A DNA stretch of 24,900 nt. Origin: a virus. Position numbers and translations under genes: made by a program. The stretch is from positions 1 through 24,900 of the IMG/VR virus record IMGVR_UViG_3300037584_000080; one strand, written 5' to 3'. The notes under the pieces were generated by a model, which saw only the letters and a list, made by a program, of their open reading frames with translations, searched no databases and was not told where the DNA came from. This document shows, piece by piece, positions 22,377-24,900 of the stretch (positions are counted from its first letter, which is position 1; the number at the start of each line of letters is the position of its first letter).

Positions 22377-23159
22377 CTAAGCAGCCCTCCGCAACCGCTC
22401 TTCTTGTAAGAACTGCATAAGCTCTGCTGTTTCCTGATCCGCACATTCTGGATTGTCTCGAGCCGCTTCTTGAACCTCGCGACCTTCCTGCATCAAGATA
22501 TCCCAGGACTCCTGATGCTCTTCATCCATGCTGAATTCACCACCTGCACTGGCACCAGCTATCGTAAACGTACCAAACGAACCGCGACCCTTTTCCTGTC
22601 GGAAATCACCAAGACCAATCAACTGTCCTGCGTTCGCTACCAGTGCCGATATCGAAGCATTGCTGAATGTTGGCGTAACAAACCGGATCTCGATCTCAGC
22701 GCACCAGTCTGGCAGATAGGCTCGAGTCCGCATGTCAGGTGTCTTGTTCATGTCAGCCGAACGCACCACATCGATCTTCAGATAGGGCTTGCCCCATATA
22801 TTGATGTTGGTCTGCGGCAGGAAGATCAAACGATTGACGCTTGTCTTGTTTACACCTGCCGTTTCCAGTGCGGCTGTAGCCATCGCACCTTTCACACCTG
22901 CCGCCGGAAAGCACAACAGTGTCTTGCCCTTTGGTTGCGTATGAAAAGAGTCCACGAACTCCTGCTCTGGATTGTGCTTGATCTCTTTCTTTTCAGCCGC
23001 AGTCTTACGACCTGCACCGACAAGTAGATCACGCTTTGCTTTTGATGACATACTATTAAAGTACATCGGTGTTTGTCCGATCAAACGTAACTTGATCAAA
23101 CCTTGCTTCAATACCGGAATGTTGATTGATTCCGTAGTAGTCTTCTTTGATACTGCCAT
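22377..23159 (-). CDS. Phage protein with RAMP/Cas7-like signatures (260 aa)
   Basis: 260 residues; ATG with GAGGAG about 8 bp upstream. I recognise this as a conserved phage family without an assigned role. The order of elements resembles RAMP-superfamily RNA-binding proteins: an N-terminal strand (KLRLIGQTPMYFNSM, 23-37), then CFPAAGVKGAMATAALE (83-99), similar to the P-G-S-S-hKG-hhR segment of Csm3/Cmr4 proteins, and a C-terminal glycine-rich loop GLGDFRQEKGRGSFGTF (182-198). Residues 210-260 are an acidic/helical tail. No cas genes or CRISPR array accompany it. It directly precedes the hairpin and the period-5 tract. The RAMP comparison is by eye only; a different phage-specific fold is possible. 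Confidence 0.75.
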   Translation of the reverse strand: MAVSKKTTTESINIPVLKQGLIKLRLIGQTPMYFNSMSSKAKRDLLVGAGRKTAAEKKEIKHNPEQEFVDSFHTQPKGKTLLCFPAAGVKGAMATAALETAGVNKTSVNRLIFLPQTNINIWGKPYLKIDVVRSADMNKTPDMRTRAYLPDWCAEIEIRFVTPTFSNASISALVANAGQLIGLGDFRQEKGRGSFGTFTIAGASAGGEFSMDEEHQESWDILMQEGREVQEAARDNPECADQETAELMQFLQEERLRRAA

Positions 23160-23198
23160 TTTCTTACTCCTCTAATAAATGACATTGAGTTTGTGACA

Positions 23199-23525
23199 CT
23201 AACCTCTCAGGATCCTGTGCCACGCCAAGGCTACCTTCATAGCCCTATCCAAATCCTCATCCTCTTTAGTATCAAGAGTCTTGAGTTTTTCGTTGATGAC
23301 TTCTTCCATCACATGAACCGCATCAGACCAAGTTAGTTCCTCGATGGGTTTCGCTTCCGACTCTGTCAGCATTGACTCCTCCTTTGCTGAATTGTAACCA
23401 ATCATCAGACCACAGATCGTGCACCTAGCCTGCGACTCACCGCTCATGGTGACTTGACCCTCGCACCTTGGACAACGATCATCCTCGATAACCTTGCCCC
23501 ATGATTCATCCCCTTCAATAATCAT
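23199..23525 (-). CDS. Zinc-ribbon protein with acidic helical tail (108 aa)
   Basis: 108 residues; the ATG overlaps the upstream stop in an ATGA. The N-terminus is acidic (MIIEGDESWGKVIEDD); a zinc ribbon follows with CPRC (Cys18, Cys21) and CTIC (Cys35, Cys38) separated by 13 residues. The rest is acidic and helical (SDAVHVMEEVINEKLKTL and LDRAMKVALAWHRILRG). The cysteine spacing is good for one structural zinc. Function unknown; such ribbons often bind nucleic acid or RNA polymerase, but nothing here decides it. It lies upstream of the RAMP-like gene with a 39-bp gap. Confidence 0.75.
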   Translation of the reverse strand: MIIEGDESWGKVIEDDRCPRCEGQVTMSGESQARCTICGLMIGYNSAKEESMLTESEAKPIEELTWSDAVHVMEEVINEKLKTLDTKEDEDLDRAMKVALAWHRILRG

Positions 23526-23767
23526 TTGAATATTACCTTGCGACCTTGTGTGTATAACGACAATGGTATTACGAACTCGTCTGGTTCTTCATCAGGCTCC
23601 ATACCAGACTCTATCTGATTGCGTTGGAGTTGCTGAAAATCATCCATGACTTCCTTTTCTGCCTCTTCCTTGGAATCAAACAGGGCAGGATTTTCTTCGC
23701 CGTCCATCACGGCCTGCCAGCCATCGCACACAGTATCGAACACGATCACATACTTTTCTAATGACAT
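23522..23767 (-). CDS. Small acidic protein (81 aa)
   Basis: 81 residues: MSLEKYVIVFDTVCDGWQAV, then DSKEEAEKEVMDDFQQLQRN, then an acidic loop EPDEEPDEFVIPLSLY ending in basic GRKVIFK. The ends look like beta strands flanking one long helix, a simple compact domain. The start overlaps the previous gene by 10 bp, and its stop overlaps the zinc-ribbon gene (ATGA). Similar small acidic proteins are common in phage early regions; no function can be assigned. Confidence 0.7.
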   Translation of the reverse strand: MSLEKYVIVFDTVCDGWQAVMDGEENPALFDSKEEAEKEVMDDFQQLQRNQIESGMEPDEEPDEFVIPLSLYTQGRKVIFK

Positions 23768-24015
23768 GTCTCATCCTCCTCGTCAGCTAGATTGTTCGAG
23801 GCACATACCATCGATGCAGTCATCAGTCGCATCAGTTCGACTGAACTACCCATGTTATTCTGCATGGCAAGAGTCAGGCCTGCGGACATCAACAGATAGG
23901 CCGCAAAGTCTATGTCTAGTTCCATGGCCTCGAATTCGCGCAATAACTTCTGCACACTCTTGCCAGCTTTATACTTTTCCTTCGACACACTAGTCATCTT
24001 TGACCATGCCCCCAT
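23758..24015 (-). CDS. Small helical protein (up to 85 aa)
   Basis: Two starts are possible. ATG 24015 has AAGGA 5 bp upstream but overlaps the previous gene by 26 bp. ATG 23997 (seventh codon, MTSVSKEKYKAGKSVQK) gives an 8-bp overlap, typical of this operon, but a weaker ribosome site. The protein is nearly all helical: KSVQKLLREFEAMELDIDFA, a Met/Ala-rich hydrophobic helix (AYLLMSAGLTLAMQNNMGS) and LMRLMTASMVCASNNLADEE. The hydrophobic stretch could be a membrane-embedded or packing helix. No family recognised. Confidence 0.65.
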   Translation of the reverse strand: MGAWSKMTSVSKEKYKAGKSVQKLLREFEAMELDIDFAAYLLMSAGLTLAMQNNMGSSVELMRLMTASMVCASNNLADEEDETCH

Positions 24016-24226
24016 ATGCTTCCTTGCCAGCGGACTCCTGATGTTCAGTCCAGATCTCAGCCATCATGTTCATCACGTCATCAAGACCCATGTGATTCAC
24101 CAGACCCATGTGACTCTCCATCTTGCTGGAGAACTCGTGCCACGTCTCACAATCATCAGCCACCATGACAGCCTTGTCCGCGAACTTCTCTTCGAGATCC
24201 ATCATCATCGCTTTGACTCTACCCAT
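23990..24226 (-). CDS. Met-rich acidic small protein (78 aa)
   Basis: 78 residues from ATG 24226, chosen because AAGGAG lies about 7 bp upstream. The longer in-frame start at 24418 would overlap the neighbouring gene completely and adds an Arg/Cys-rich stretch typical of antisense translation. The protein (MGRVKAMMMDLEEKFADKAV to SAGKEAYGGMVKDD) is acidic and helical, with Met clusters (VNHMGLDDVMNMMAEIW). It overlaps the upstream gene by 8 bp and the downstream one by 8 or 26 bp. Function unknown. Confidence 0.7.
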   Translation of the reverse strand: MGRVKAMMMDLEEKFADKAVMVADDCETWHEFSSKMESHMGLVNHMGLDDVMNMMAEIWTEHQESAGKEAYGGMVKDD

Positions 24227-24422
24227 GTGCCATCTCCTTAAAAAATGTACCAGTCGCCTTCTTCGCGTTCCTGATAGTACGCTCCTCATAGCCCCACAGA
24301 TCCTCGCCATTGCCGGACTTGAACATTGACGATAAGCCAACGCCCGAAAACAAACGAGTCTCGACTCTGCGAACTGTGCCGTGCCGATCAAAGTCGTCGG
24401 CTGTTGGATCATCCTCAAACAT
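24219..24422 (-). CDS. Hypothetical small protein (67 aa)
   Basis: 67 residues, MFEDDPTADDFDRHGTVRRV to AKKATGTFFKEMAHG: an acidic N-terminus and a basic C-terminus (RTIRNAKKATGTFFKEM). The ribosome site is weak (GGTGAG), but the start overlaps by 8 bp the stop of a possible 14-codon ORF, so translation could be coupled. Its stop overlaps the next gene by 8 bp, and a ribosome site for that gene sits in its last codons, which supports it being real. No family recognised. Confidence 0.6.
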   Translation of the reverse strand: MFEDDPTADDFDRHGTVRRVETRLFSGVGLSSMFKSGNGEDLWGYEERTIRNAKKATGTFFKEMAHG

Positions 24423-24459
24423 TACTCACCGCCATTTCATACTTATCTGGTCTTCCCAT
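24415..24459 (-). CDS. Possible 14-aa leader peptide
   Basis: Short frame MGRPDKYEMAVSNV with a strong AGGGAG ribosome site 7 bp upstream. It shares its leader and first three residues (MGR) with the next upstream gene through a 24-bp near-exact repeat. Its stop overlaps the 67-aa gene start by 8 bp. It may be a leader used for translational coupling, or only the remnant of a disrupted gene; such a short frame cannot be proven by eye. Confidence 0.35.
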   Translation of the reverse strand: MGRPDKYEMAVSNV

Positions 24460-24474
24460 TATCTCACTCCCTTC
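24451..24474 (-). repeat. 24-bp direct repeat, copy 1 (ribosome site plus MGR start)
   Basis: Differs at one base from 24876-24899. It contains the GAAGGGAG ribosome site, the ATG and the codons for Gly-Arg. The two copies bracket one gene, suggesting that gene arrived or was duplicated through this sequence. Confidence 0.75.
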
Positions 24475-24884
24475 TAACATTCTGCTTCGAACACGCACTG
24501 CCCGTGCTTAATGATAGACCCTAAAATTTCAGTGCCTAAATCATACCTTGCATACCATCCTAATAAATCTATTACTTCATTTTCCGAGTATCTCCATCCC
24601 ATCTTAGATTGAAGATAATCAATTAAAATCTTATCATTATAGCTATCATTCTTCATAAAAAATTCATCCAAGTGAGGCTTGGTATCTCCTAATTCTTTAA
24701 GACATGTTTTCAAGCCATCACGAACACTGGGTTCGTGTTCTTTATAAAACTCATAATCAAGAGCTTCCGGTTCATCTGGGTCTTCTACTTCAATACCCTC
24801 TACACCAAAAAAATCTGCATCATCGGATGGTTGCACACCGACCCAAAATTTGCCCTCAATATCGCCTTGATAAAATCTTCCCAT
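24474..24884 (-). CDS. Conserved marine phage protein, MGRFY family (136 aa)
   Basis: 136 residues; ATG with AAGGGAG upstream. The N-terminus MGRFYQGDIEGKFWVGVQPS is followed by DADFFGVEG, an acidic helical centre and a C-terminus LLGWYARYDLGTEILG ending CVFEAEC. I recognise this as a small family recurring in marine phages with no known activity; aromatic and acidic residues dominate. Base composition differs sharply from its neighbours: 34 of 120 bases (28%) are G or C at 24541-24660, against 31 of 60 at 24301-24360. The gene is framed by a 24-bp direct repeat that includes its own start. Both features suggest recent acquisition. Confidence 0.8.
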   Translation of the reverse strand: MGRFYQGDIEGKFWVGVQPSDDADFFGVEGIEVEDPDEPEALDYEFYKEHEPSVRDGLKTCLKELGDTKPHLDEFFMKNDSYNDKILIDYLQSKMGWRYSENEVIDLLGWYARYDLGTEILGSIIKHGQCVFEAEC

Positions 24885-24899
24885 TATCTTACTCCCTTC
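24876..24899 (-). repeat. 24-bp direct repeat, copy 2 (ribosome site plus MGR start)
   Basis: Partner of 24451-24474, 23 of 24 bases identical, 425 bp apart. This copy provides the ribosome site and first codons of the 136-aa MGRFY gene. Confidence 0.75.
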
Positions 24900-24900
24900 C

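Noticed and set aside
22136-22420. Plus-strand frame of 94 codons across the periodic tract
   Set aside because: Composition follows the 5-base rhythm, no ribosome site precedes it, and it runs into the coding 3' end of the 260-aa gene on the other strand.
22377-23159. Remnant of a CRISPR-Cas system
   Set aside because: No CRISPR array, no other cas-like gene and no adaptation genes in the window; only a resemblance of two segments to RAMP proteins.

Overview
The window looks like part of an uncultured marine tailed bacteriophage genome. Genes are tightly packed and mostly overlap at ATGA or TAATG junctions. There are two opposed gene blocks and no rRNA, tRNA, CRISPR array, insertion sequence or integrase. 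The structural genes (a P22-gp10/tail-tube-like protein followed by four large putative internal or ejected proteins and a lysozyme) fit a podovirus best. That morphology is an inference, because terminase, portal and capsid genes lie outside the window. Protein families are named from remembered family patterns and visible motifs, not from a database search.

Layout. Positions 1-11916 (+) form the late block: the C-terminal end of a DUF7483-type tail fibre protein, a small fibre-associated protein, a 628-aa tail/stabilisation protein, a 96-aa protein, then 319-, 284-, 720- and 1401-aa virion proteins, and a T4-type lysozyme. Positions 11929-12004 hold a long imperfect inverted repeat with U-tracts on both sides, placed where the two blocks converge. 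Everything from 24884 down to 11980 is on the minus strand and is the early/replication block.

Read in its own direction the minus block contains: a run of small unknown genes (24884 to 23199), including a zinc-ribbon protein; a 260-aa protein with RAMP/Cas7-like sequence signatures; a 290-bp non-coding tract with a strict 5-nt C/G periodicity, preceded by a perfect 10-bp hairpin; three small genes; an SNF2-type SF2 helicase; a ribbon-helix-helix regulator; a coiled-coil protein; a putative ssDNA-binding protein; an archaeo-eukaryotic (AEP/TOTE-type) primase; a UvrD-like SF1 helicase; a DUF6378 protein; a family A DNA polymerase with Leu at the E. coli Phe762 position; and four tiny genes (zinc ribbon, double AT-hook, a 55-aa charged protein and a secreted-looking cysteine protein). 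Three of these small genes (57, 55 and 54 aa) were found by reading the minus strand directly, plus a doubtful 14-aa leader ORF.

How it may work together: the primase, polymerase, two non-hexameric helicases and SSB-like protein would form a phage replisome. The primase and the SSB-like protein share an SSB-type C-terminal peptide (DS[D/E]VPF), which suggests they recruit common partners. The most unusual items are the pentameric C/G tract beside the RAMP-like gene, the shared SSB-type tails, and a possible pseudoknot or RNA switch in front of the primase.
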